NCBI GenBank assembly: GCA_910577685.1
Contig: CAJTOH010000069.1
Location: forward strand, 1-12,092
Source of the DNA: an uncultured Dorea sp.
GTDB lineage: Bacteria > Bacillota > Clostridia > Lachnospirales > Lachnospiraceae
Direction of reading: 5' to 3'
DNA length: 12,092 nt
Of the stretch, positions 1 through 6,011 are shown in pieces. The notes beneath the pieces were generated by a model that was given only the letters and a program-made list of their open reading frames with translations, did not search any database and had not been told where the DNA came from. Position numbers and translations under genes: made by a program. The stretch's first letter is position 1, and each line of letters starts with the position of its first letter.

Positions 1-2
1 AG

Positions 3-107
3 GTGGAGAAGGAGGGACGATGTTTTCTCGAAAGAGAGGACTGGAACTATAGCGGAGAAAGAAGTTTTACGTTAGAAGAATATATGGAGGTCAGGGGGAT
101 TGGATAA
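3..107 (+). CDS. C-terminal fragment of an unrecognised protein (5' end outside window)
   Basis: An open frame runs from the window edge to a TAA at 105-107 and encodes about 34 residues ending in ...FTLEEYMEVRGIG. It is charged and has no motif I can assign. The stop codon shares its last A with the ATG of the next gene (TAATG), an arrangement typical of translational coupling. That coupling is the main reason to believe the frame is real. The first codon is not visible and the family is unknown. Genes upstream of radC-like genes on conjugative elements are often antirestriction or small accessory proteins, but nothing here confirms that. Confidence 0.5.
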   Translation: MEKEGRCFLEREDWNYSGERSFTLEEYMEVRGIG

Positions 108-577
108 TGGGAAAAGCAGGAGTGAAAAATTACGTGCCGTTTGTACGGGTAAGGATGGTTCGGGAAAGAGAGCTTCCGTATGCGATGGAAGAAATTGACG
201 GACCGGAAAAAGTTGCGGCATTTACAAGGAAGTTTCTGGCGGGTGCAGACCGGGAGTATCTGCTGGCGTTGTCCATAGATAATGCAGGGATGCTGGCGGC
301 AATCGAGGTGGTGTCCATCGGGACGGTAAATGCGACATTAGCAGAGCCAAGGGAAATCTTCAAACATGCGGTTCTGGCAAATGCGGCAGGGATTGTGATG
401 GTGCATAACCATACGTCGGGAAGGTGCGTGCCGAGTGAGGAAGATATGGCGACGACGAAAAGGATAGAAAAGGCGGGAAAAATCCTTGGGATACCGTTGA
501 TGGACCATATCATTGTGGGGGAAGGGTATTTTAGCTTTCAGACAGAGGGCTTGTTGGAGAAGGGAAATGAAAGATAA
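107..577 (+). CDS. radC: RadC-like JAB/MPN-domain protein, short form
   Basis: The 156-residue product is essentially the C-terminal JAB/MPN+ domain of RadC, a family of putative zinc metalloproteins often carried by conjugative elements and phages. It lacks the N-terminal helix-hairpin-helix region of chromosomal RadC (about 220 residues). The metal signature is visible: a candidate catalytic Glu in PREIFK (about residue 83), HNHTSG at 100-105 and PSEED at 109-113, supplying the two His and the Asp ligands. The usual HNHPSG has a Thr in place of Pro at residue 103, but the ligands are kept. The end DHIIVGEGYFSF is family-typical. The start overlaps the preceding stop, with a purine-rich AGGGGG at 93-98 as ribosome site. 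The biochemical role of RadC remains unsettled, so a DNA-repair label would be unsafe. Confidence 0.88.
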   Translation: MGKAGVKNYVPFVRVRMVRERELPYAMEEIDGPEKVAAFTRKFLAGADREYLLALSIDNAGMLAAIEVVSIGTVNATLAEPREIFKHAVLANAAGIVMVHNHTSGRCVPSEEDMATTKRIEKAGKILGIPLMDHIIVGEGYFSFQTEGLLEKGNER

Positions 578-592
578 AATTATATAATTATG

Positions 593-624
593 TCCGAATT
601 TTTCGGAGGGACAGGGGTGTGTCC
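593..624 (+). other. Two adjacent small stem-loops after radC
   Basis: TCCGAA (593-598) and TTCGGA (602-607) form a perfect 6-bp stem with a TTT loop. Directly after it GGACA (609-613) and TGTCC (620-624) form a second 5-bp stem. There is no clean T-run after either stem, so a standard intrinsic terminator is not supported. They may be processing or attenuation structures between radC and the next small gene. Confidence 0.35.
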
Positions 625-686
625 TGTTTGCTTTGGTAGAATAGGTATGCAAAATCCGGACAAGCAGAAATAGAAATACAAAAAGA

Positions 687-995
687 ATGATGGATTCGGT
701 ATGGGAAAGGAGAATGGGAGTAGATAAGACTCCGTACAATTATATGAATGACATGATAGCAGAATTAAACCATCTTGATAAAATGCTCACGGATAAAGAC
801 GGCAGGAAAGAAACAAAATTCCATGAGGAAGTTTTAAAAAATGTTCAAGGAGATTTTGGAGAGAAGGAATCCGAAAAAATAAGGGATATGGTTCTTATGG
901 CATGTGAAATGGGAGAAGAGCGTGGATTTACAAGAGGATTCAGATACGCCTATTTCCTGTTTATGGAGTGCATTGGGGAGTATCACCAAGAGTAA
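687..995 (+). CDS. Small DUF6809-like hypothetical protein
   Basis: The product is up to 102 residues, highly charged and predicted helical. It ends in an FTRGFRYAYFLFMECIGEY segment that resembles the conserved 'GF-LG--L--E' end of the DUF6809 family of small Firmicutes proteins. That assignment is from memory of the family pattern and is weak. The start is uncertain. ATG codons at 687 and 690 lack a good ribosome site. An AAAGGAG at 706-712 lies only one base before an in-frame ATG at 714, which is too close to be ideal. No membrane segment or catalytic motif is visible. It reads toward the minus-strand regulator that ends at 1107, so the two genes are convergent. Confidence 0.6.
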   Translation: MMDSVWERRMGVDKTPYNYMNDMIAELNHLDKMLTDKDGRKETKFHEEVLKNVQGDFGEKESEKIRDMVLMACEMGEERGFTRGFRYAYFLFMECIGEYHQE

Positions 996-1033
996 GCTGT
1001 GGATATGGGCTGCACAGGGGAAATTGCAGAATG

Positions 1034-1107
1034 GCTTCATATATAGTGAAGCAGGTATTCTGGAATTTTGTGTGACAGCCCTTAGAAAGCAACATGGAAT
1101 AACCTGC
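1034..1107. other. Inverted repeats in the convergent intergenic region
   Basis: GCTTCA (1034-1039) and TGAAGC (1047-1052) form a perfect 6-bp stem with a 7-nt loop. A wider foldback pairs GCAGGTATTC (1051-1060) with GAATAACCTGC (1097-1107), with one unpaired A. The structures lie between the ends of a plus-strand and a minus-strand gene, where terminators are expected, but no T-run follows. Their role is unproven. Confidence 0.3.
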
Positions 1108-1319
1108 TATTCTATGTGCTCATTTATTTTTTCAAACAAATCCCCGATAGGGCAATGAAGAATGTTGCTTAGCAAGTCCAGATTTTCAAATCGGATGGAA
1201 CTAGTCTGGTTTGTAATCATGCGGTTGAAATTCTGGTAGCTCAGATTCATCTGCTTGTAAAGCCAGTATTTGGTGTGGTTTTGTTCTTCTAATATTTCTA
1301 GCACTCGTAAACGAACCAT
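1107..1319 (-). CDS. Cro/CI-type helix-turn-helix regulator (HTH_26-like)
   Basis: This 70-residue protein is little more than one DNA-binding domain. The pattern TKYWLYKQMNLSYQNFNRM (residues 16-34) is the two-helix HTH core typical of the HTH_26/XRE-like small regulators, and FENLDLLSNILHCPIGDLFE is the usual closing helix pair. The start is set by an excellent ribosome site on the minus strand, AAAGGAGG ending 7 bases before the ATG. It is divergent from the WYL regulator gene, and the 199-bp gap between them carries a promoter and three dyad repeats. It is therefore a good candidate to repress the WYL-dynamin operon, itself, or both, in the manner of a phage repressor. It has no sensor or dimerisation domain. 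Confidence 0.88.
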   Translation of the reverse strand: MVRLRVLEILEEQNHTKYWLYKQMNLSYQNFNRMITNQTSSIRFENLDLLSNILHCPIGDLFEKINEHIE

Positions 1320-1363
1320 AGGATGCCCTCCTTTTTAACAATTATCACCGAAAAATAAATTTT

Positions 1364-1423
1364 TGCATAGCTTATTTATACATAGCTAATGTATAAATGA
1401 ATTACTCTTGCATAACTAATGTA
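1364..1423. promoter_or_regulatory. Three related dyad operators in register (15 and 30 bp spacing)
   Basis: The best copy is TACAT-AGCTA-ATGTA (1379-1393), with perfect 5-bp arms. A second, TGCAT-AACTA-ATGTA (1409-1423), is a near-palindrome. A third, TGCAT-AGCTT-ATTTA (1364-1378), keeps one good arm. Dyad centres are at about 1371, 1386 and 1416, which are 15 and 30 bp apart. The copy at 1409-1423 overlaps the -35 box of the plus-strand promoter, so occupancy should block it. The ligand is inferred to be the small HTH protein or the WYL protein encoded on either side. Confidence 0.65.
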
Positions 1424-1436
1424 AATATCATATAAT
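1408..1436 (+). promoter_or_regulatory. SigA-type promoter of the WYL-dynamin operon
   Basis: TTGCAT (1408-1413) and a perfect TATAAT (1431-1436) are separated by 17 bp. Transcription would start near 1443, giving a leader of about 75 nt before the WYL gene. The -35 box lies inside one of the dyad operators, so repression by steric block is likely. A promoter for the divergent HTH gene must lie in the same gap, but I could not place it with confidence. Confidence 0.7.
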
Positions 1437-1518
1437 GTGTACATGAGTAACTGGATTGAAAATATATGTTTAGGAAATAGGATTAGGGAAGTGTGAAGAT
1501 AAAAGAGGGAAAACATAG

Positions 1519-2493
1519 ATGGAGAAGAAGAATCGGATTTTAGCGATTTTATATAGGCTCTATTCCGGAAATGAAGTTTCTGTCACAGAGCTGTCAGAAG
1601 AATATCAGGTTGCAAGAAAGAGCATATCAAGGGATATCAGTATCATCCGTTCTTTTCTGGCAGAACATAGGGAACTGGTAGGGAATGTAGAACTTATGTA
1701 TGACAGGAAGAAACGTTCCTATGTTTTGAGTGCAGGAAAGGGGATTCGGGCAAAAGAACTTCTCGTCATTTTGAAAATCTTATTGGGAAGCAGGGTGTTT
1801 AAGAAGGATGAATTAAGGAGTATGACTGACAATCTGACAGTATATAGCAGCCACGCAGATCAAAAGCTGTTTCGGGATTTTTGGAAAAATGAGATGGAAT
1901 ACTATTGCCAAGTACATACAGAAGGTTGTCTCGACTTATACGATACTGTATGGCGGTTGGAAGAATGTATAAAAGAAGGGCGAAGTATAGAGATTACATA
2001 CAAAAAGTTAAATGGGAAGGTGGTAGAGCGCTGGATTTATCCTATAGCAGTTACATTTTCCAGTTTTTATTTTTATTTATTGGCCTGTCGTGGAGATGTG
2101 GAAAATTCAGCGGTAATTTATTATCGGATGGATCGGATTGCAGAAATACATGAGAGAAAGGAGAGAATTCCTATTGAGATTGAAGAAAGGCGTCGTCTGG
2201 AAAGGGCAAAAGTATATAATCAAAAAATGTTTATGGGACAGCCTATGAAAATACGCTTTCTCTATACAGGACCATCGGTAGGAGCTATCTTAGACAAATT
2301 CCCGACGGCAAGCGTTTTCTGTCAGCATGAGGAAGCGGCGGAGATTACGGCGGTAGTGGAGTATAGCAGAGGGACGATTATGGAACTTTTGTCCCAGGGA
2401 AGCTGGGTGAAGGTACTTGCGCCGAAGCAGCTATTGGATGATATGCAGACGGAGATTCGTAAGATGGAAAAGATATATGATGATTCCATATAA
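1519..2493 (+). CDS. WYL-domain transcriptional regulator
   Basis: The 324-residue protein has the standard three-part layout of WYL regulators. Residues 1-72 are a winged helix-turn-helix (VTELSEEYQVARKSISRDI). Residues about 143-212 are the WYL domain, where the name-giving tripeptide is FYL (185-187) and the basic YYRMDRI segment (201-207) follows. Residues about 240-324 are a WCX-type C-terminal domain. WYL domains sense nucleic acids or nucleotides. Family members such as BrxR, CapW, PafBC and DriD control phage-defence or DNA-damage genes. A GAGGG ribosome site precedes the ATG by about 10 bases. It is the first gene of the operon, 33 bp before the GTPase start used here, and probably controls that operon. 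Confidence 0.92.
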   Translation: MEKKNRILAILYRLYSGNEVSVTELSEEYQVARKSISRDISIIRSFLAEHRELVGNVELMYDRKKRSYVLSAGKGIRAKELLVILKILLGSRVFKKDELRSMTDNLTVYSSHADQKLFRDFWKNEMEYYCQVHTEGCLDLYDTVWRLEECIKEGRSIEITYKKLNGKVVERWIYPIAVTFSSFYFYLLACRGDVENSAVIYYRMDRIAEIHERKERIPIEIEERRRLERAKVYNQKMFMGQPMKIRFLYTGPSVGAILDKFPTASVFCQHEEAAEITAVVEYSRGTIMELLSQGSWVKVLAPKQLLDDMQTEIRKMEKIYDDSI

Positions 2494-2526
2494 AGACAAA
2501 ATAATACCATGGAGGAGAAAACAACA

Positions 2527-3990
2527 ATGGAGAAATTTCAGTTTAAAGATGAATCGCTTCAAAGGACCTACGAGAATAGGGTGAAGGAACTTAAAGATTT
2601 GGCAGACAGTCCGGTCAATAATCCGGCATATTTGTGGGATGAGACAGTGCAGAGATATGCAGCGGCCATGGAGAGAACAAAAAAGCTTCTTCAAGTGGAG
2701 GGTATAAGCAGCTATATTACGGCAGGCATGATGAAAAATCTCGATACCTTTTTAAAAAAGTGCTCAGACGCAGAGTTTCATATTGCTTTGGTTGGGGCAA
2801 TTAAAGCGGGAAAGTCAACTTTGATTAATGCATTATTGGGATACGAATATGCTTCTACAAAAGTCACGCCAGAGACAGCCGCTTTGACTAAATTTAAAAA
2901 GTCGGATGATAATTATGTGAAGGTCTTGCTTTACACAAAAGAAGAATGGGACAGTCTTTGGAAAAGTGCGGTAGAGGGAAATGCAGATATTTTTTTGGAA
3001 GAATACAAAACTCTGAACGCAGATGAGGAAAAGAATAATTGGTTAGGCATTAGCCCTCGGAAGGTTACTTGTAATACGCAGGAGGAATTGGTAAAGGAGA
3101 TTACAAGATGGACGTCTTCAAAATCTCCGGTTCATTATTTCGTAAAAGAGGTTGAGGTGGGTCTTAAAGATTTTGAGCTTCCTAAGGGAGTGGTTTTGGT
3201 AGATACGCCGGGACTTGATGATATCGTAGAATACCGTTCCGATATTACCAGAGATTATATAGACAGGGCGAATGCAGTGCTGGTATGCGTCAAATCAGAC
3301 GCTCTGACAGGGCAGGAAATGCATACCATATACAGCGTCTTTTCTAATGTAAGATATAATCCGGAAAAAGTATTCGTGATTGCGACGCAGTTAGATACCC
3401 TGAATCGCCCTTTGGAAAACTGGCAGGCGCAAAGGTTAGAATGGATCAAGCATTTAAAGAGAAAGGGCGCCTTCGGGAACGAGCAGTTGGCAGAAAGGAA
3501 CCTGATACCTGTTTCGGCATATTTGTATACGCTTTTGAAAGAATATAATACCTATGCACAAGACGACCAGAGCGATAAAATGTTTGATTTGAAATCTATA
3601 TTGTTTAAATTGAGGGTATGTGACTTACATGCAAATTACCAAATGCTCTGTGATTTTACACAAATAGAAACATTGAAAAGGAAAATAAATAATGATATCG
3701 TAGTCCGCTATAAGAAACTTTTGACAGAGGATGTGACAAATTCTTATCTGATCTGTAAAGAAGAAATCCAGAATAGTATGAGGAAGATTAAAAAGGAACA
3801 GGAGGACATTATAAAGACCAGTCAGGGAGGGATAGAAGAAATCCGGAAAAAACAAAAAGAGTTTACCCAAAAGTATGAAGAAACAAAGGATGATAAGCGG
3901 GAACTGGAAAGCATGATCAATAGACTCCAGACGATTACCCAGAAAAGGGCAGATGAACTGGAACGGGCAATCAAGGCGTTAGGAAGGTGA
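2527..3990 (+). CDS. Dynamin-like large GTPase
   Basis: The product (487 residues from this start) carries a Dynamin_N-type GTPase domain. G1 is GAIKAGKST (residues 90-98). A G2 threonine lies in the STKVTPETA stretch. G3 is DTPGLDD (226-232). The G4 position reads TQLD (287-290) where TKxD is usual. The last 80 or so residues are a highly charged predicted coiled coil. Bacterial dynamins hydrolyse GTP to remodel or tether membranes, and some (LeoA/Eleos type) take part in phage defence. The helical stalk after the G domain is short for the family, and no membrane-spanning paddle is visible. The ATG at 2527 is preferred over the one at 2509, because GGAGGAG (2511-2517) sits 9 bases upstream of 2527. 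The next gene starts 7 bp downstream. Confidence 0.88.
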   Translation: MEKFQFKDESLQRTYENRVKELKDLADSPVNNPAYLWDETVQRYAAAMERTKKLLQVEGISSYITAGMMKNLDTFLKKCSDAEFHIALVGAIKAGKSTLINALLGYEYASTKVTPETAALTKFKKSDDNYVKVLLYTKEEWDSLWKSAVEGNADIFLEEYKTLNADEEKNNWLGISPRKVTCNTQEELVKEITRWTSSKSPVHYFVKEVEVGLKDFELPKGVVLVDTPGLDDIVEYRSDITRDYIDRANAVLVCVKSDALTGQEMHTIYSVFSNVRYNPEKVFVIATQLDTLNRPLENWQAQRLEWIKHLKRKGAFGNEQLAERNLIPVSAYLYTLLKEYNTYAQDDQSDKMFDLKSILFKLRVCDLHANYQMLCDFTQIETLKRKINNDIVVRYKKLLTEDVTNSYLICKEEIQNSMRKIKKEQEDIIKTSQGGIEEIRKKQKEFTQKYEETKDDKRELESMINRLQTITQKRADELERAIKALGR

Positions 3991-3997
3991 TGGCAGG

Positions 3998-4708
3998 ATG
4001 TTAAAATTACCTTCGATTTTACCAGATGTATTAGGAAAGATTGCAAAATTTGTAATTGGCGCAATATCAGAGCTTTCTAAAAAGGTTTCATCTACAAAGC
4101 CTGTAGATGAAAAATCTTCTGCGTCTGATATAGACAATGTCATTGAAATGTTTGAGGCATATAAGGAAGAAGTAAGGGGAAGGGCTTCGGGAATCGAGGA
4201 GGCAGTATCTCAGGAGGTATCCTATTATGGGGAAGAACTGGAACAGATTTTTAACGAACAGGAGACATTGTTAAAAAAGTATGGGATTCGCAAGGGGCGT
4301 ATTGACAGGCAGATAAAGAAATTGTTATCTGGAATGAAAGGTTTTATTGATGATGAGGTCTGCCGGAATGTGTCGTTAAGCAATCGGGAACTGCGAAATA
4401 TTATCAGAATGATACCGGGGACACAAAAAGAACAAGCCATGCGTACATTTTCCAGTCAGGTTTTTCAGGAAGCGCTAGACAAATATTGTCTGCAGGTAAG
4501 GGAAATGCTTTCAGATTTATTTATGGAGGTGGAAGAAGAAACGCTTCACGTCATAGAGAAGACGGGAAAAAATGAACAAAATCATATCCGGCAGTTGGAA
4601 AGTATAGATGCAGAAAATTATTTTGAGAAGTCAGAACATATGATTGCGAAAGCGGGTTATACGATAGAAGGATGTCATATGATAGAAAAAATATTGGAGG
4701 AACAGTGA
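3998..4708 (+). CDS. Helical dynamin-operon accessory protein B, paralogue of the next gene
   Basis: I do not recognise this 236-residue family by name. The N-terminus (about 1-28, LPSILPDVLGKIAKFVIGA) is an amphipathic or hydrophobic helix with no signal-peptide cleavage pattern, which suggests peripheral membrane contact. A linker follows, then a long helical body with high coiled-coil character (44-200). Residues 141-171 align without gaps to 156-186 of the next gene's product at 12 identical positions of 31 (a shared GT-K---M--FS--V--EA core ending VR--L), so the two are tandem diverged paralogues. The gene starts 7 bp after the GTPase stop, with AGGAAGG 10 bases upstream, which argues against its being a frameshifted GTPase tail. 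Together with its neighbour it may supply the membrane-binding or stalk function that the GTPase lacks. Confidence 0.75.
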   Translation: MLKLPSILPDVLGKIAKFVIGAISELSKKVSSTKPVDEKSSASDIDNVIEMFEAYKEEVRGRASGIEEAVSQEVSYYGEELEQIFNEQETLLKKYGIRKGRIDRQIKKLLSGMKGFIDDEVCRNVSLSNRELRNIIRMIPGTQKEQAMRTFSSQVFQEALDKYCLQVREMLSDLFMEVEEETLHVIEKTGKNEQNHIRQLESIDAENYFEKSEHMIAKAGYTIEGCHMIEKILEEQ

Positions 4709-4709
4709 T

Positions 4710-5462
4710 ATGGGACTTTTTAGTTTTTTGGGAGGTTTAATAGGAGGGGCAATCGAAAAAATCGGCGAGTTCACAGGGATAGATGCGATTAGTGATGTTG
4801 GAGAGGCAATTCAAGATGTATGCTCTGGATATTCCAGTAATGTAGGCGTGGAAAGCTCGTATGATAGAAATACGGCGAATGTCTATTCGACCGAAAAGCT
4901 GAATGAATTACTGATGGAATTTTCCGAGAAATCATTGAAGAAATCCGAAGAATTAGAAAAACGGTGTATTCAGATGGCGGAGGAATACTGTGATACGTTG
5001 ATTCAGTTTTTACAAGAGACGTCTGCCATTATCAAGGACACGTCGAACCTGAAACGGGTGGAAAGGAATCGTTCAAAAATCAAAGGAGCGATTATGGGAA
5101 GTGTGAAAAATCCAATGGCAAAAAGGATGTCACTGGACGATTCGGAGTGTTTGAGGATTTTAAAGTTAGACTCTGGTACAGAAAAGAAAAAGCAGATGAA
5201 AAAATTCAGTAAAAAAGTAATCAATGAAGCGTTTTCTAATCTGTCCGTCAAAGTCAGGGATGTATTAAATGAACAGTCGGAGGATATCGAAGAATTTTTT
5301 TTGGACTATGCAGAATCTTATGAAAAGAAGGTTTGGATTGCAAAGAAACAATATGACGACATGGTAAAGACCGGCAAGTTAGAAGAAGTTGACATTGAAA
5401 AGAGCTGTATGGAACCGTTAGTTACGATAGAGGCAGCTAAGTTAGTGGAAGGACTGTTATAA
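4710..5462 (+). CDS. Helical dynamin-operon accessory protein C with glycine-rich membrane-active N-terminus
   Basis: This 250-residue protein starts GLFSFLGGLIGGAIEKIG, an amphipathic glycine-rich helix reminiscent of membrane-inserting peptides. A Gly/Ser linker follows (to about 60), then a charged helical body (61-215) homologous to the preceding gene's product. The best shared block is residues 156-186. There is no signal peptide, so the N-terminus probably meets the membrane from the cytoplasm. The ATG lies one base after the previous stop, and GGAGGAA (4696-4702) is 7 bases upstream, so the pair is tightly coupled. The family is not recognised. By analogy with two-component dynamin systems it could be a partner or effector recruited by the GTPase, but that is inference. 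Confidence 0.75.
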   Translation: MGLFSFLGGLIGGAIEKIGEFTGIDAISDVGEAIQDVCSGYSSNVGVESSYDRNTANVYSTEKLNELLMEFSEKSLKKSEELEKRCIQMAEEYCDTLIQFLQETSAIIKDTSNLKRVERNRSKIKGAIMGSVKNPMAKRMSLDDSECLRILKLDSGTEKKKQMKKFSKKVINEAFSNLSVKVRDVLNEQSEDIEEFFLDYAESYEKKVWIAKKQYDDMVKTGKLEEVDIEKSCMEPLVTIEAAKLVEGLL

Positions 5463-5503
5463 AAACGATAGAAGATAAATTGGCAAAGTTGGAGATATGC
5501 TGT

Positions 5504-5884
5504 ATGAATAAATGGGAAAAGGTATTTTATAAGGACCAGTTTTACGAGGTAAGGATGAAATTAGAAGAAAACATGAGACAGCAGAGGGATATGTATGAAA
5601 CGATCATGAACGTACTTTTCAGAATGGAAGAACGGTTAGACGAGACGGGGCGTTCTTTGCTGTCTATGAAAGAAAGTATGGAAAAGAACCAGTCTTTGAC
5701 GGAATCCAGAATCTATGAGGGATATGTCCAAATGCAGCAGGCATTATCAGATGGACAGAAGGAGAACAGGGAGAATTTTAAAGATATGATTACGTTATTG
5801 AAAATGGTGTTGGCAAATCGGGTATTGGATGATTGGGAGAAGGCGATTCAATTCGTTGATTTGGCAGAGAAGGTAAAGAAATAA
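5504..5884 (+). CDS. Small helical/coiled-coil protein, last gene of the dynamin operon
   Basis: The 126-residue product is almost entirely predicted helix with heptad-like spacing (MKLEENMRQQRDMYETIM; ENRENFKDMITLLKMVL). It has no membrane segment or known motif. The frame can be extended to a TTG at 5480, but the ATG at 5504 has a GGAG at 5491-5494 nine bases upstream and is preferred. It begins 41 bp after the stop of the preceding gene on the same strand, with no terminator between them, so it likely belongs to the operon. It may be an adaptor or oligomerisation subunit. I cannot assign a family. Confidence 0.65.
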   Translation: MNKWEKVFYKDQFYEVRMKLEENMRQQRDMYETIMNVLFRMEERLDETGRSLLSMKESMEKNQSLTESRIYEGYVQMQQALSDGQKENRENFKDMITLLKMVLANRVLDDWEKAIQFVDLAEKVKK

Positions 5885-5900
5885 GGGTGTGGTGTTTTTG

Positions 5901-5957
5901 AGAGGGAGGTAGGGAAGGGAGGTGAGTGCTATGGGAGATGAAAGGTGGGGCGGTTAG
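5901..5957 (+). promoter_or_regulatory. G-rich leader with a strong ribosome site and an 8-codon ORF
   Basis: GGAGGTGA (5918-5925) is a perfect 8-base match to the anti-Shine-Dalgarno. It stands 5 bases before an ATG at 5931 that opens MGDERWGG and a stop at 5955-5957. Upstream the plus strand is very G-rich, with several GGG or GG tracts (5904-5922) that could form a two- or three-layer quadruplex. It lies just before the surface-protein gene and may be a leader peptide or the remnant of a lost gene. Confidence 0.3.
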
Positions 5958-6011
5958 GTGGGAGTTGTTATAGGAAAAGTAATCATTATGAGTAAAAGGA
6001 GCAGATAACGA

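Noticed and set aside
593..607. Stem-loop as an intrinsic terminator of radC
   Set aside because: The only T-run is in the loop, and no T tract follows the stem.
904..1158. 84-codon plus-strand frame
   Set aside because: It overlaps the end of the DUF6809-like gene and the end of the minus-strand regulator, and its sequence looks non-biological.
2509..2526. Upstream ATG for the GTPase gene
   Set aside because: Using it would place the GGAGGAG ribosome site inside the coding region. The ATG at 2527 is 9 bases after that site.
3998..4708. This gene as a frameshifted tail of the GTPase
   Set aside because: It has its own ribosome site and start, and it is paralogous to the next gene, not a continuation of the GTPase stalk.
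5480..5503. TTG start for the coiled-coil gene
   Set aside because: No ribosome site precedes it, while the ATG at 5504 has GGAG at a good distance.
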